From Caballeronia sordidicola (GTDB lineage: Bacteria > Pseudomonadota > Gammaproteobacteria > Burkholderiales > Burkholderiaceae): a DNA stretch of 64,000 bases. The notes under the pieces are model-generated. The model was not told the origin of the DNA, did no database searches, and worked only from the letters and a program-made list of their open reading frames with translations. The stretch is from the NCBI RefSeq assembly GCF_002220365.1, contig NZ_MTHB01000262.1, positions 62,001-126,000 of the forward strand, given 5' to 3'. A program made the translations under genes and the position numbers. Shown here one piece after another: positions 17,426-26,003 of this stretch; the stretch's first letter is position 1, and every line of letters starts with the position of its first letter.

Positions 17426-18061
17426 CTAGGCGCGGCGTCTGAACCATCCCGTGAGCGACAAGCGGTCGCGCGTCGCGGGCAATACTTCGTGCAGCATGTC
17501 GGCGGATAAAAACACCGCGATCCGGTTGCCGACCGGCGCGATATCCCGCGTGCTCAAGCCTTCCGGATGCAGCCTTAAAGCGCCACCGTGCTCGGGCAGC
17601 CAGTCTGCATTCAGATAGACGATGACGGACACGGTGCGGCTGTCGTCGTCGCGAAACCGGTCGCGGTGCTGCATGTATGAAGCACCGGGTGCGTAGAACG
17701 CAAAGTGGCTTTCGTATTCATCGAGACCCAGGAACAGCCCGCGATTCAATGCCACGCGCAGTGTTTCCATGATCGCGAGATAACGGTCGCACGCGTCCGA
17801 CTGACCCGCCTCCAGCCACTGGATCCGGTCGCCGCGCACGCCCGGCTGCAGCGATCGCGCCGCGCCCTGGCTGACCCGCGCCGGAGTAAGCGTGCCGGCC
17901 GCCGCCAGCGCCGCGCATTCCAGCGCCAGCGCGAGGGTCAGATCCGGCGGCAAGAAAATATCCTGCTCCGACCAGCCATGCTCATGAACGGCATCGACAA
18001 TATGACGATGCAGGTCATCTCCGGACGCATCTGAATGCGCCGGCGGGTGCGATCGGATCAC
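17426..18061 (-). CDS. 2-oxoglutarate/Fe(II)-dependent oxygenase (prolyl-4-hydroxylase/SM-20-like)
   Basis: 211 residues from a GTG start at 18061 with AAGGAA upstream. The iron site is visible: His132-x-Asp134 in MQHRDRF and His191 in SADMLHEVLP. The 2OG-binding Arg follows in RDRLSLTGWF. The segment SVIVYLNADWLPEHGGALRLH is characteristic of the P4H-like family. The protein is soluble and probably hydroxylates a protein or small molecule; the substrate is unknown. It is transcribed alone. Confidence 0.85.
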   Translation of the reverse strand: MIRSHPPAHSDASGDDLHRHIVDAVHEHGWSEQDIFLPPDLTLALALECAALAAAGTLTPARVSQGAARSLQPGVRGDRIQWLEAGQSDACDRYLAIMETLRVALNRGLFLGLDEYESHFAFYAPGASYMQHRDRFRDDDSRTVSVIVYLNADWLPEHGGALRLHPEGLSTRDIAPVGNRIAVFLSADMLHEVLPATRDRLSLTGWFRRRA

Positions 18062-18535
18062 TGCGGGTTCCTTCGAACGAAGGTGCTGGGTGGAAATTCC
18101 GGCGGCCGTCCGAGGCGTGGCTGGACCTAAGCGGGTATCGGATATGAGCGGGGTGGGGCTTTAATCTGAGCGGCAGATATTAACACCGGCGCCTGACTGT
18201 TCCCGTGAAGGGGCGCGTGGTGCCCTGGCCCGGCTTACAGGCGCCTCGTCCTGTTTAAGCGGCTTAAGCGCCCGCGAGCGCCAATACGTGATCGCCGCGT
18301 GCGGAGCGTTGCGTGCGGAGCGTTGCGTGGCACAGCGATCGAATCGGATCGTATGGCGCCGGGGAGTTGCCCTGCGCTTCTGCGGCGTTGCTCGCGCTGA
18401 CTGTTCAAGTCGTATGCTTTGCTTTGGTAAGCGGGCTTACATCGACAACGTCGGCAACGTTGACATGTTGAGCGTTCAATCGGCTCGCGCCGTTGGAGCC
18501 TTGATCGGTTCATCGGCGCGAGCGAAACCTGTTCG
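18062..18535. other. 474-base intergenic stretch with a tandem duplication
   Basis: No gene is supported. GTGCGGAGCGTTGC is duplicated head to tail at 18299-18312 and 18313-18326. The stretch separates two minus-strand genes, so the promoter of the oxygenase gene should lie in its left part, just right of 18061. Confidence 0.5.
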
Positions 18536-19492
18536 CTACACCAAGGGCAACCACACTTCCGTCCGAAGTTCTTCCGCAGGAGTGACTTCGGGCCGGTTCA
18601 GGTTGACCTCCAGCGGCGGTTCATCGCGAAGCTGTTCGCCCGAGGACGGCAGCCAGTCCCGATACGCCGCCTTCCACGTGCGATGCAGCGTCGTATAAGG
18701 GCCGACGTGAGTGAAAACCGCATAGCGGCCGCTCGCGATCGGTTGCCAATTCAGCGTGCCGGAAAGCGGCAAGCCGTCCGGTTGCTCGCACTGTCCGCTG
18801 TTCGTAGCCATGGAATAACCGAACACCAGGCCGGCGATAAAACGGCAGTGTGGATCATCAGGACCTTTGGGGTCGTCAGGAACCACGCTCATATAACTCC
18901 GTACCTGATCGCGAAGGCCCGCACCATTCAGCGCCTGCATCAACTCGCCAAACGCCTGTTGCGCCGCACGCATCATATTGTTGTCGACCATGCCGCGCCC
19001 TGTGGCGGTAAGGGCGACGATGCCCTCGGGCAAGTGGGTGATTCGAGAGGCTTGCATCGCATCCGCTCCTTTGAAAACAGAGGGAAAATCGGGCTCACGA
19101 CAGCGTGAAAAAATGTCTTTCCACGCTGAGACATCGCCTCGACGCACAGCCGTCGGCGTGGTGTCGAGATCGCGGCGCATGGCTTTGGCGAGTGCTTGCG
19201 CGGACTCGTAGCCCACCGTCAATGCAATATCCGATACCGGCTCGTGGCCACTGACCAGCAGCGCACAGGCGCGTCGAAGCCGCAGCAAGGTCACGTAGTT
19301 CGCCACGGTGCAGCCCGTATAAGCGCGGAACACCCGATGAAAATGATGGCGCGACATGGCCGCGCAATCGGCGAGCGTGTCGGCGCTCAGCGGTTCAACG
19401 AGATGACTCTCTGCATGAGCCAGCGCACGGGCAATCAACTCGGCGTGGCGATCGGATGTCGGTCTGGAAATAGGTGGCGGCATGGACACCAT
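18536..19492 (-). CDS. AraC-family regulator with GyrI-like effector domain
   Basis: 318 residues from the ATG at 19492; a second ATG lies at 19483, and longer reading to 19558 looks non-coding. The N-terminal half carries two helix-turn-helix units of the AraC type (LADCAAMSRHHFHRVFRAYTG and ISD-like DIALTVGYESAQALAKAMRR). The C-terminal half (from about ASRITHLPEGIVALTATGRG) is a GyrI-like/SOUL-related ligand domain ending with PLEVNLNRPEVTPAEELRTEVWLPL. This is the Rob/BltR-like layout for sensing toxic compounds. It has no operon partner. Confidence 0.85.
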   Translation of the reverse strand: MVSMPPPISRPTSDRHAELIARALAHAESHLVEPLSADTLADCAAMSRHHFHRVFRAYTGCTVANYVTLLRLRRACALLVSGHEPVSDIALTVGYESAQALAKAMRRDLDTTPTAVRRGDVSAWKDIFSRCREPDFPSVFKGADAMQASRITHLPEGIVALTATGRGMVDNNMMRAAQQAFGELMQALNGAGLRDQVRSYMSVVPDDPKGPDDPHCRFIAGLVFGYSMATNSGQCEQPDGLPLSGTLNWQPIASGRYAVFTHVGPYTTLHRTWKAAYRDWLPSSGEQLRDEPPLEVNLNRPEVTPAEELRTEVWLPLV

Positions 19493-19777
19493 TGTAGAAG
19501 GCGATGCCCGCGCGGCACGTGTCCCATCGTGCTCGATGCCGGTCGTTCGCGCCGGCACCGCGGGGAGGGTGATTCTCGTTGCCGAGGACGGGAGCCAGCG
19601 GATTGTCGCCGGCCGACGCGACGCTGACCGCAGCGAAGCAGCGCCTCAAATTCGAGATACATCAAGCGCTTAGATCACAGCCAGACACGTTATCCACAGG
19701 GTTGCCAACATAAACGGTGAATAACCCGCGCGCCCGTTTCGCTTCGTCATGTCGCCGCGCGAACACGTTCTGCCAGC

Positions 19778-20467
19778 CTAGACCGGAATCGGAAAATGCA
19801 CGCCGGCCCGCTGAGCCGCGTTCACGATATGCGCTTCGATCGCGCGCCCGGCGTGTTCGCTGTCGCGTGCCTTCAACGCTTCGACAATGGCCAGATGCTC
19901 GTGGTACGTCGACAGCACCAGTTCTCGCCGATAAAACGGCAAACGCTGGCTCTCTTTCATGATGTCGGCGCTGCCGCGCAGGATCGATTCGATCGCAGTA
20001 TTGCCCGCGAGGCTCACGATCCGCATATGGAACGCGAAGTCGAGTTGTGCGGCTTCGTCGAGTTCGGCGCAGGTCAGCGCGCCTTGCAGCGAGTCGAGGT
20101 TGTCCTGCAGCCAGACAATGTCCGCGTCCCCAATAGCCGGCGCCGCCAGCCGCGCGACGAAACCCTCGAGCGCGAAGCGCATCTGGTAGGTATCGGGCAG
20201 CGACGCCTGATCGGCAAAACGCCACGCGTGCGTACCGGCCGCTTCTGCGCTATTCACATACACGCCCTTGCCGGGACGAATATTCAGCATCCCGAGCGCT
20301 TCGAGCGTCGACAGCGCTTCACGCAGCGAGGCGCGGCTGATTGCCAGTTCCTCCGATAACTGCCGCTGCGCCGGCAGCAGACTTCCCACCGGATAAACCA
20401 TCGTCTCGATGCGCTCACGAATAGTCGCGATGGCGGCATCGGTCACGGTATGCGGAGCATTTTTCAT
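19778..20467 (-). CDS. FadR-type GntR regulator of the allantoate operon
   Basis: 229 residues from the ATG at 20467. The winged helix-turn-helix spans about 10-70 (RQLSEELAISRASLREALSTLEALGML), and the FCD ligand domain follows (LPDTYQMRFALEGFVARLAAP, DFAFHMRIVSLAGN, YHEHLAIVEALKARD). It is divergent from a DctA-like carrier gene and the alc-allA genes. Two sites fitting the TNGT-NNN-ACNA consensus of this family lie between, one near its own start and one just downstream of the dctA promoter. It probably represses the operon until allantoate or a downstream product is present. Confidence 0.85.
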   Translation of the reverse strand: MKNAPHTVTDAAIATIRERIETMVYPVGSLLPAQRQLSEELAISRASLREALSTLEALGMLNIRPGKGVYVNSAEAAGTHAWRFADQASLPDTYQMRFALEGFVARLAAPAIGDADIVWLQDNLDSLQGALTCAELDEAAQLDFAFHMRIVSLAGNTAIESILRGSADIMKESQRLPFYRRELVLSTYHEHLAIVEALKARDSEHAGRAIEAHIVNAAQRAGVHFPIPV

Positions 20468-20487
20468 AGGGCGTATAAGAGTGGCGC

Positions 20488-20496
20488 GGTCTGACC
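20488..20496. promoter_or_regulatory. Candidate GntR operator near the regulator's own start
   Basis: GGTC-T-GACC is a short palindrome with the same half-site (GGTC/GACC) as the stronger site at 20635-20649. It lies about 20 bases before the regulator's ATG and suits autoregulation. Confidence 0.4.
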
Positions 20497-20593
20497 ACCA
20501 TTGTAGGCGCGACGCCGCCAAGCGTCTGCTTCATCACGATTTTTCTGACGAATAACACCCCGGGATGCCGGGTAAACCGGTATCAATCGGATC

Positions 20594-20622
20594 TTGACTC
20601 CACTATATCGGCTTTCTAATAT
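20594..20622 (+). promoter_or_regulatory. Sigma-70 promoter of the dctA-alc-allA operon
   Basis: TTGACT (20594-20599) and TAATAT (20617-20622) are separated by 17 bases, close to consensus. Transcription would start near 20629, just ahead of the operator at 20635-20649. Confidence 0.6.
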
Positions 20623-20634
20623 TCCTCATCAGCA

Positions 20635-20649
20635 ACTGGTCGGACCAGT
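20635..20649. promoter_or_regulatory. FadR-family operator (ACTGGTC-G-GACCAGT)
   Basis: A perfect 7+1+7 palindrome that contains TGGTCGGACCA. This fits the TNGTNNNACNA rule and closely resembles the known E. coli FadR site core. It sits just downstream of the predicted start of transcription, a classic repression position. Confidence 0.65.
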
Positions 20650-20704
20650 CTGAACAGTTAGCATGGTCATCATCCCGTGCCGTGCGACACCGAGGAGAAC
20701 CACT

Positions 20705-22027
20705 GTGTTGAGATTTCTTAATTCCCTGTTTGGGCGGGTCGTGATCGCGTTGGTCGCGGGCATTGTGATCGGCGCGGTGTTCCCTCATTTCGCGCAATCG
20801 TTGAGACCGCTCGGCGATGGCTTCCTCAAGCTCATCAAGATGGTGATCGGACCGATCGTGTTCTGCGTGGTCGTCTCGGGCATGGCAAGCGCGGGCAACC
20901 TGAAGAAGGTCGGGCGCGTCGGGCTGAAGTCGGTGGTCTATTTCGAGGTGATGACCACGCTCGCGCTCGTGATCGGCGCCTTGCTCGCGTACGCAACCCG
21001 ACCGGGCGCAGGTATGAATATCGACCTGCATACGCTCGACGCCGGTTCGCTCGCCACCTACACCGAACACGCGAAAAGCCTGAAAGACACGGCCGGCTTC
21101 CTGCTCAAGATCATTCCCGATACCGCCACCGACGCCTTCGCGAAGGGCGACATCCTGCAGGTTCTCGTGTTCTCCGTGCTGTTCGGCGCGGCGCTCTCGT
21201 TGCTGGGTGCAAAGGCGCAGCACGTGACGAGTCTTATCGATGAACTGTCGCATGTGTTTTTTCGCATCATGGGTTTCATCATCAAGCTCGCGCCGCTCGG
21301 CGTGCTCGGTGCGATTGCGTTCACGACCGGGACCTATGGCGTCGAGTCGCTCAAGCAACTCGGCATGCTGGTGATCGTGTTCTATGCCAGTTGCTTCCTG
21401 TTCGTTTTCGTCGTGCTCGGCGTGGTGATGCGGCTCACCGGCTTCAGCATCTTCAAGCTCGTGCGTTATCTGCGCGAGGAACTGCTGATCGTGCTTGGCA
21501 CCGCTTCGTCGGATGCCGTGCTGCCGCAGATCATGCGCAAGCTCGAATGGATGGGCGTGAAGGATTCCACCGTCGGCCTCGTGATCCCGACCGGTTATTC
21601 GTTCAACCTCGACGGCTTCTCGATCTATCTCACGCTCGCCGTCATCTTCATCGCGCAGGCCACCAATACGCCGCTGTCGATCCACGACCTGATCGTGGTC
21701 GTACTGGTGTCGCTGGTGACGTCGAAGGGCGCGCATGGCATTCCTGGCTCAGCCATCGTGATCCTGGCCGCCACGCTTTCCGCGATCCCCGCCATTCCCG
21801 TGCTCGGCCTCGTGCTGATCCTGCCGGTGGACTGGTTCGTCGGCATTGCGCGCGCCGTCACCAACCTGATCGGCAACTGCGTCGCGACGGTGGTCGTGGC
21901 CGTGTGGGAGAAGGATATTGACCGTGTCCGCGCCACGCGCGTGCTGAACCAGGATGCCGAACTGCTTTTCGTCCCGGCCGATCACGCCGGCGCAAGCCAT
22001 GGCCACGAGCCCGCGCACGCTGTCTGA
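20705..22027 (+). CDS. dctA: DctA-like dicarboxylate/amino acid:cation symporter (DAACS family)
   Basis: 440 residues from the GTG at 20705, which has GAGGAG at 20692-20697. It has about eight transmembrane segments (first at about 5-25, FGRVVIALVAGIVIGAVFP) and two re-entrant loops. Family motifs are seen as LGTASSDAVLPQIMRKLE, PTGYSFNLDGFSIYLTL and VTSKGAHGIPGSAIVILAAT. The whole sequence is DctA-like, which would import succinate, fumarate or malate. Its place at the head of an operon with allantoicase and ureidoglycolate lyase suggests the cargo may instead be allantoate, ureidoglycolate or a related acid; this is inference. Confidence 0.85.
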   Translation: MLRFLNSLFGRVVIALVAGIVIGAVFPHFAQSLRPLGDGFLKLIKMVIGPIVFCVVVSGMASAGNLKKVGRVGLKSVVYFEVMTTLALVIGALLAYATRPGAGMNIDLHTLDAGSLATYTEHAKSLKDTAGFLLKIIPDTATDAFAKGDILQVLVFSVLFGAALSLLGAKAQHVTSLIDELSHVFFRIMGFIIKLAPLGVLGAIAFTTGTYGVESLKQLGMLVIVFYASCFLFVFVVLGVVMRLTGFSIFKLVRYLREELLIVLGTASSDAVLPQIMRKLEWMGVKDSTVGLVIPTGYSFNLDGFSIYLTLAVIFIAQATNTPLSIHDLIVVVLVSLVTSKGAHGIPGSAIVILAATLSAIPAIPVLGLVLILPVDWFVGIARAVTNLIGNCVATVVVAVWEKDIDRVRATRVLNQDAELLFVPADHAGASHGHEPAHAV

Positions 22028-22078
22028 GCGCGCGCGCTTCGTCGCCACTCCCTGAATCGTCTTAAAGGAAACCACCTC

Positions 22079-23089
22079 ATGGCCAGTCCAGTTCTCGACC
22101 CCAACGCTCCGGCGTTTACCCGCCGCTTCATGAACCTCGCCGATCCGCGTCTCGGTGCCACAGCGCTCTTCGCCAGTGATGAATTCTTCGCGCCCAAGGA
22201 GCGGATGCTCGAGCCGCAGCCGGCGGTTTTCATCCCCGGCAAATACGACGACAACGGCAAGTGGATGGACGGCTGGGAAACGCGCCGCAAGCGCACCACC
22301 GGTTACGACTTCTGCATCGTCAAGCTGGCGCGGCCGGGCACCATTCACGGCATCGACCTGGATACGAGCCACTTCACCGGCAACTTCCCGCCGGCAGCGT
22401 CGATTGATGCCTGCACGAGCGACAGCGCCGCGCCGCAACACGACGCCGACTGGCGCGAGATCGTGCCGGCGACCACGCTGCAGGGCAACCAGCATCACTA
22501 TCTCCCCATTGCCGATGCCCGTGCCTACACGCACCTGCGCGTGAATATTTACCCGGACGGCGGCATCGCACGCTTGCGTGTGTATGGCCAGCCAAAGGTG
22601 GATTGGACGCGTGTTGAACGCGGGTCGCGAGTGGACCTTGCAGCGATTGAAAACGGCGCTTATCTGGTAGCGGCGAACAACCAGCATTTCGGACCGGCGT
22701 CGCAAATGCTGATGCCTGGACGCGGCGTGGACATGGGTGACGGCTGGGAGACGCGACGGCGCCGTGAGCCCGGCAACGACTGGGCGATCGTGGCGCTCGC
22801 GCACCCCGGTGTCATCCACGCCATCGAAGTCGATACGGCCCACTTCAAGGGCAATTTCCCCGATGGATGTTCACTGCAGGCCGCACGGGTCGCAGGCGGC
22901 ACGGACGAGTCGCTCGTCACACAGGCGATGTTCTGGCCAGTCCTGCTGCCGCAACAGAAGCTGTCGGCGGACAATATCCATCGATTCGAAAGCGAAGTGG
23001 CCGCGCTTGGGCCCGTCACGCACGTTCGCTTCAACATGTTCCCGGACGGCGGCGTGTCGCGACTGCGCCTGTTCGGTGCGATCGAGTAA
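22079..23089 (+). CDS. alc: Allantoicase
   Basis: 336 residues. It hydrolyses allantoate to ureidoglycolate and urea in purine breakdown. Two homologous beta-sandwich repeats are visible: MDGWETRRKRTTGYDFCIVKL with HGIDLDTSHFTGNFPP in the first, and MGDGWETRRRREPGNDWAIVAL with HAIEVDTAHFKGNFPD in the second. This is the tandem-repeat layout of the family. AAGGAAACC precedes the ATG. It follows the carrier gene by about 50 bases and is followed within seven bases by allA. Confidence 0.95.
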   Translation: MASPVLDPNAPAFTRRFMNLADPRLGATALFASDEFFAPKERMLEPQPAVFIPGKYDDNGKWMDGWETRRKRTTGYDFCIVKLARPGTIHGIDLDTSHFTGNFPPAASIDACTSDSAAPQHDADWREIVPATTLQGNQHHYLPIADARAYTHLRVNIYPDGGIARLRVYGQPKVDWTRVERGSRVDLAAIENGAYLVAANNQHFGPASQMLMPGRGVDMGDGWETRRRREPGNDWAIVALAHPGVIHAIEVDTAHFKGNFPDGCSLQAARVAGGTDESLVTQAMFWPVLLPQQKLSADNIHRFESEVAALGPVTHVRFNMFPDGGVSRLRLFGAIE

Positions 23090-23095
23090 GCAGTG

Positions 23096-23614
23096 ATGCG
23101 CACGCTTACGCTCGAACCCTTGACGCGCGCGGCGTTCGAGCCTTTCGGCGATGTAATCGAACTCGACGGCGCGCAGCATTTCCCGATCAACGGTGGCACG
23201 ACGGAGCGCTTCCACGACCTGGCGCGCGTGGATGTTGGCGCGGACGAAGGGGGCCGGCCGCTCATTAACGTGTTCCGGGGCCAGCCGCATGCGCAACCGG
23301 TCGAGATCTCGATGATGGAGCGTCACCCGCTGGGCAGCCAGGCGTTCTTGCCGCTGGGCGCAGTGTCGTATCTGGTGGTGGTCGCGCCGGCAGGCGAATT
23401 CGATGCATCAAGACTGCGCGCGTTTTTCACGCGCGGCTGGCAGGGCGTGAATTATGCGAGGGGCGTCTGGCATCATCCGCTGATCGTGCTGGATAGGGCG
23501 GCGGACTTTATCGTGATCGATCGTGGCGGGAAGGAGGCGAATTGTGAGGAAACCTATCTATTGGAGACTCTGCGGCTGGTAGAGGGCGATCTCGTTTGTT
23601 CGTCGGCCGCCTGA
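23096..23614 (+). CDS. allA: Ureidoglycolate lyase
   Basis: 172 residues from the ATG at 23096 (a GTG sits one codon earlier). It converts ureidoglycolate to glyoxylate and urea, the step after allantoicase. Family features include LTRAAFEPFGDVIELDG near the start, GRPLINVFRGQPHAQPVEI, and the cupin-like core EISMMERHPLGSQAFLPL with YARGVWHHPLIVLD. The length matches AllA. Together with alc it completes allantoate degradation, but no upstream uricase or allantoinase genes are in the window. Confidence 0.93.
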   Translation: MRTLTLEPLTRAAFEPFGDVIELDGAQHFPINGGTTERFHDLARVDVGADEGGRPLINVFRGQPHAQPVEISMMERHPLGSQAFLPLGAVSYLVVVAPAGEFDASRLRAFFTRGWQGVNYARGVWHHPLIVLDRAADFIVIDRGGKEANCEETYLLETLRLVEGDLVCSSAA

Positions 23615-23861
23615 AGGCGGGTAAATGGGCCTTGCTGCTTCTGTTCACGCAGCATGGCTCGGCTTCGCACCCTGACGCTGTCGCGCACCGGCAGCGTCCG
23701 ATAAGCCGCCTTCTCGCCGAGATGCCGGCGTTCCACATTTGTCTTTGCTCCATGCGTTATTCTGGACGCGCCCCCGCTCCTTGACGCGGGTGCCGTACCC
23801 ACCCGTTTCGCCGCGAAGCAAGCACTCCCCGGCGAAACCAAGCGATGGAATGCATTGGCAA

Positions 23862-24590
23862 ATGACACAAAACATCTACGACGATCCCGCGTTCTTCGAG
23901 GGTTACAGCAAGTTGGGCCGCTCGGTGGAGGGGCTGGCGGGTGCAGCGGAATGGCCGGCGCTCAGGGCTTTGCTTGCGGCCATGCGCGGCCTCAGGGTAG
24001 TGGATCTCGGCTGCGGTTATGGCTGGTTCTGCCGCTGGGCACGCGAGCAGGGCGCGGCGTGCGTTCTCGGTCTCGATGTATCGGAGAAGATGCTCGAACG
24101 CGCTAGGTCGTCGTCTGCTGACACGGTAATCACCTACGCAAAAGCTGATCTGGAAAAACTCGATCTGCCGGAAGCCAGCTTCGACCTGGCCTATAGCTCA
24201 CTTGCGTTTCACTACATTGAAGACCTGCGAGGGCTGCTCGCAAACATCCATCGTGCGCTTGTGCCGGGCGCAAGGCTCGTCTTCTCGATCGAGCATCCGA
24301 TCTATATGGCGCCACAAAATCCTGGATGGTTGACCGATGAGAACGGCCGCAAGACCTGGCCTATCGACAGCTATCAACGCGAAGGTGCGCGGATCACCAA
24401 CTGGCTCGCCGATGGCGTGGTCAAGCAGCATCGGACAATGGGCACGTTGTTGAATCACCTGATTGGAGCGGGCTTTACGATCGCCCACGTGCAGGAATGG
24501 GGACCGACAGATGGGGAGGTCGCCGCGCGGCCCGAACTCGCGGAGGAGCGGGAGCGTCCCATGATGTTGCTGGTGTCCGCGAACCGATAA
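23862..24590 (+). CDS. Class I SAM-dependent methyltransferase
   Basis: 242 residues from the ATG at 23862 (MTQNIYDDPAFFEGY); the longer reading from 23739 lacks domain sense. SAM-binding motif I is VVDLGCGYGWFCRWA at about 48-62, motif II VLGLDVSEKMLERA, and a motif near SFDLAYSSLAFHYIEDL. The fold is the UbiE/BioC type. The substrate is not evident and its neighbours give no pathway. The 247-base gap before it holds no gene I can support. Confidence 0.85.
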   Translation: MTQNIYDDPAFFEGYSKLGRSVEGLAGAAEWPALRALLAAMRGLRVVDLGCGYGWFCRWAREQGAACVLGLDVSEKMLERARSSSADTVITYAKADLEKLDLPEASFDLAYSSLAFHYIEDLRGLLANIHRALVPGARLVFSIEHPIYMAPQNPGWLTDENGRKTWPIDSYQREGARITNWLADGVVKQHRTMGTLLNHLIGAGFTIAHVQEWGPTDGEVAARPELAEERERPMMLLVSANR

Positions 24591-24607
24591 ACCCCGCACC
24601 TCGAAAA

Positions 24608-25885
24608 CTAGGGCTGCGTGACGGCGAATACGCCCTCTTGCCCGTCATCCAAGTCCAGAGCACCCGACACGGCCGGCGCCGCGCTGGCGCAAACCCGATT
24701 GCGCCCCGCATTTTTTGCGCGATACAACTGCGCATCGGCGGCGCCCACCAGGCCTTCCTCGGTCTCGAGACCTGATTCGCCCGCGCAATTCACAGCCACT
24801 ACACCGAAACTTGCAGTGGAACGCACTTCGCGGCCATCCCACGCACGCGTGGTGGTCAGCTCGAACGATTGGCGCATGCGCTCGGCCAGCACTGTCGCGC
24901 CGGCGAGATCCGTTTGTGGAAGCAGCAACAGGAATTCCTCGCCGCCGTAGCGAACCACGCTGTCGACCCGGTGCCGTGTGTGGGCAAGCAGCATGGCGGC
25001 GAAGGTCCGCAAGACGGCGTCGCCTGCGGGGTGCCCGTAGGTATCGTTGATCTGCTTGAAGTAGTCGATGTCGCACAGGATGACCGCGAGCTTGAGCTTG
25101 TACCGCCGGGTGCGCTGGAGTTCTGCGTCGAACAACACGTCGGTCAGATACCGCCGGTTGAAGCAGCCGGTGAGATAGTCGCGCACGGAGAGGTTGCGCA
25201 ACAAGGCGTGCTGGCAGAATTCATCGCGGACCAGGCGGTTGTGGCGGCGAGCTGTGACATAACCGAGCACGTTGGTGAAGGCCAGAAGCATCGACGACGT
25301 CAGCAACGACGACGAGTCGAGCATCTTCGATACCGCGCAAATGGCGATAAACGCGATCGTCGCGGCCAGGGATATGAGCAAAGCCCAGAGCAGCTTGTTC
25401 TGAATGAAGTTGTACACCACGATCAACAGAATGCACATGGACATGCAATGCGCCGCCATTCCGGTGGGACGAAGCCAGGTGATCAACATGAAGGCAGTGA
25501 AGCCGACGACTTCGAACGCGCTCGCGGCCGCGCGCACGGAGGCGAGGGAAACCTGCGGAAAGCTTACGACGCGTAGGCTGACCACGCCCGTCAACGCAAC
25601 GCAGCAGCGCGCCAGGAAAAGCACGAAGGTTGTACGGGAATAACCGAGGGCGGCTATGTCAGTGATCGCGAAAGCGACGTAAAACAGGGTGCAGAAGACA
25701 AGCGTGCGCATCAGCGAGGTATGGTTTGCAATCCGATGATGGCGCTGAAACTCTTTTTCCACTGACGCGTCTTCGAACTCGGACCATAGGCGGTCAAGTT
25801 TGAAATTCGTCTCTGCGTCGAAGCGTGGAATTTCGATTGGTTCTGCCATCGCTCGCCATGTCTGATGTCGCCGTTGGGGCAACAT
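24608..25885 (-). CDS. Membrane-bound diguanylate cyclase (GGDEF)
   Basis: 425 residues (or 413 from the ATG at 25849). The N-terminal half has about six membrane helices at roughly 55-215. A GGDEF domain follows with CDIDYFKQINDTYGHPAGDAVL and the active-site GGEEF at about 314-318, so it should make c-di-GMP. The inhibitory I-site five residues upstream reads HRVD rather than RxxD, suggesting loss of product inhibition. The N-terminal membrane region is the presumed sensor. It is transcribed alone and is convergent with the methyltransferase gene. Confidence 0.9.
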   Translation of the reverse strand: MLPQRRHQTWRAMAEPIEIPRFDAETNFKLDRLWSEFEDASVEKEFQRHHRIANHTSLMRTLVFCTLFYVAFAITDIAALGYSRTTFVLFLARCCVALTGVVSLRVVSFPQVSLASVRAAASAFEVVGFTAFMLITWLRPTGMAAHCMSMCILLIVVYNFIQNKLLWALLISLAATIAFIAICAVSKMLDSSSLLTSSMLLAFTNVLGYVTARRHNRLVRDEFCQHALLRNLSVRDYLTGCFNRRYLTDVLFDAELQRTRRYKLKLAVILCDIDYFKQINDTYGHPAGDAVLRTFAAMLLAHTRHRVDSVVRYGGEEFLLLLPQTDLAGATVLAERMRQSFELTTTRAWDGREVRSTASFGVVAVNCAGESGLETEEGLVGAADAQLYRAKNAGRNRVCASAAPAVSGALDLDDGQEGVFAVTQP

Positions 25886-26003
25886 GATAAGTCATTTTGT
25901 ATGTCGGGCCCGGGCCGCCGACGTACAGAAGGAACGCAATGTCGAAGGTATGAGCAGGTACCGGCAGGTCGCAAGCGCTGCGCGAAGAGGACGAGTCAGG
26001 CCC

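Noticed and set aside
19690..19698. Perfect DnaA-box consensus TTATCCACA
   Set aside because: It is a single copy far from rep, between regulator genes, with no companion boxes or AT-rich unwinding stretch, so it does not support an origin.
20603..21736. Long minus-strand open frame opposite the DctA-like gene
   Set aside because: It is extremely His/Glu/Arg-rich, the expected mirror of a GC-rich membrane-protein gene.
21749..22843. Long minus-strand open frame opposite dctA and alc
   Set aside because: It covers parts of two well-supported genes on the other strand and shows no domain.
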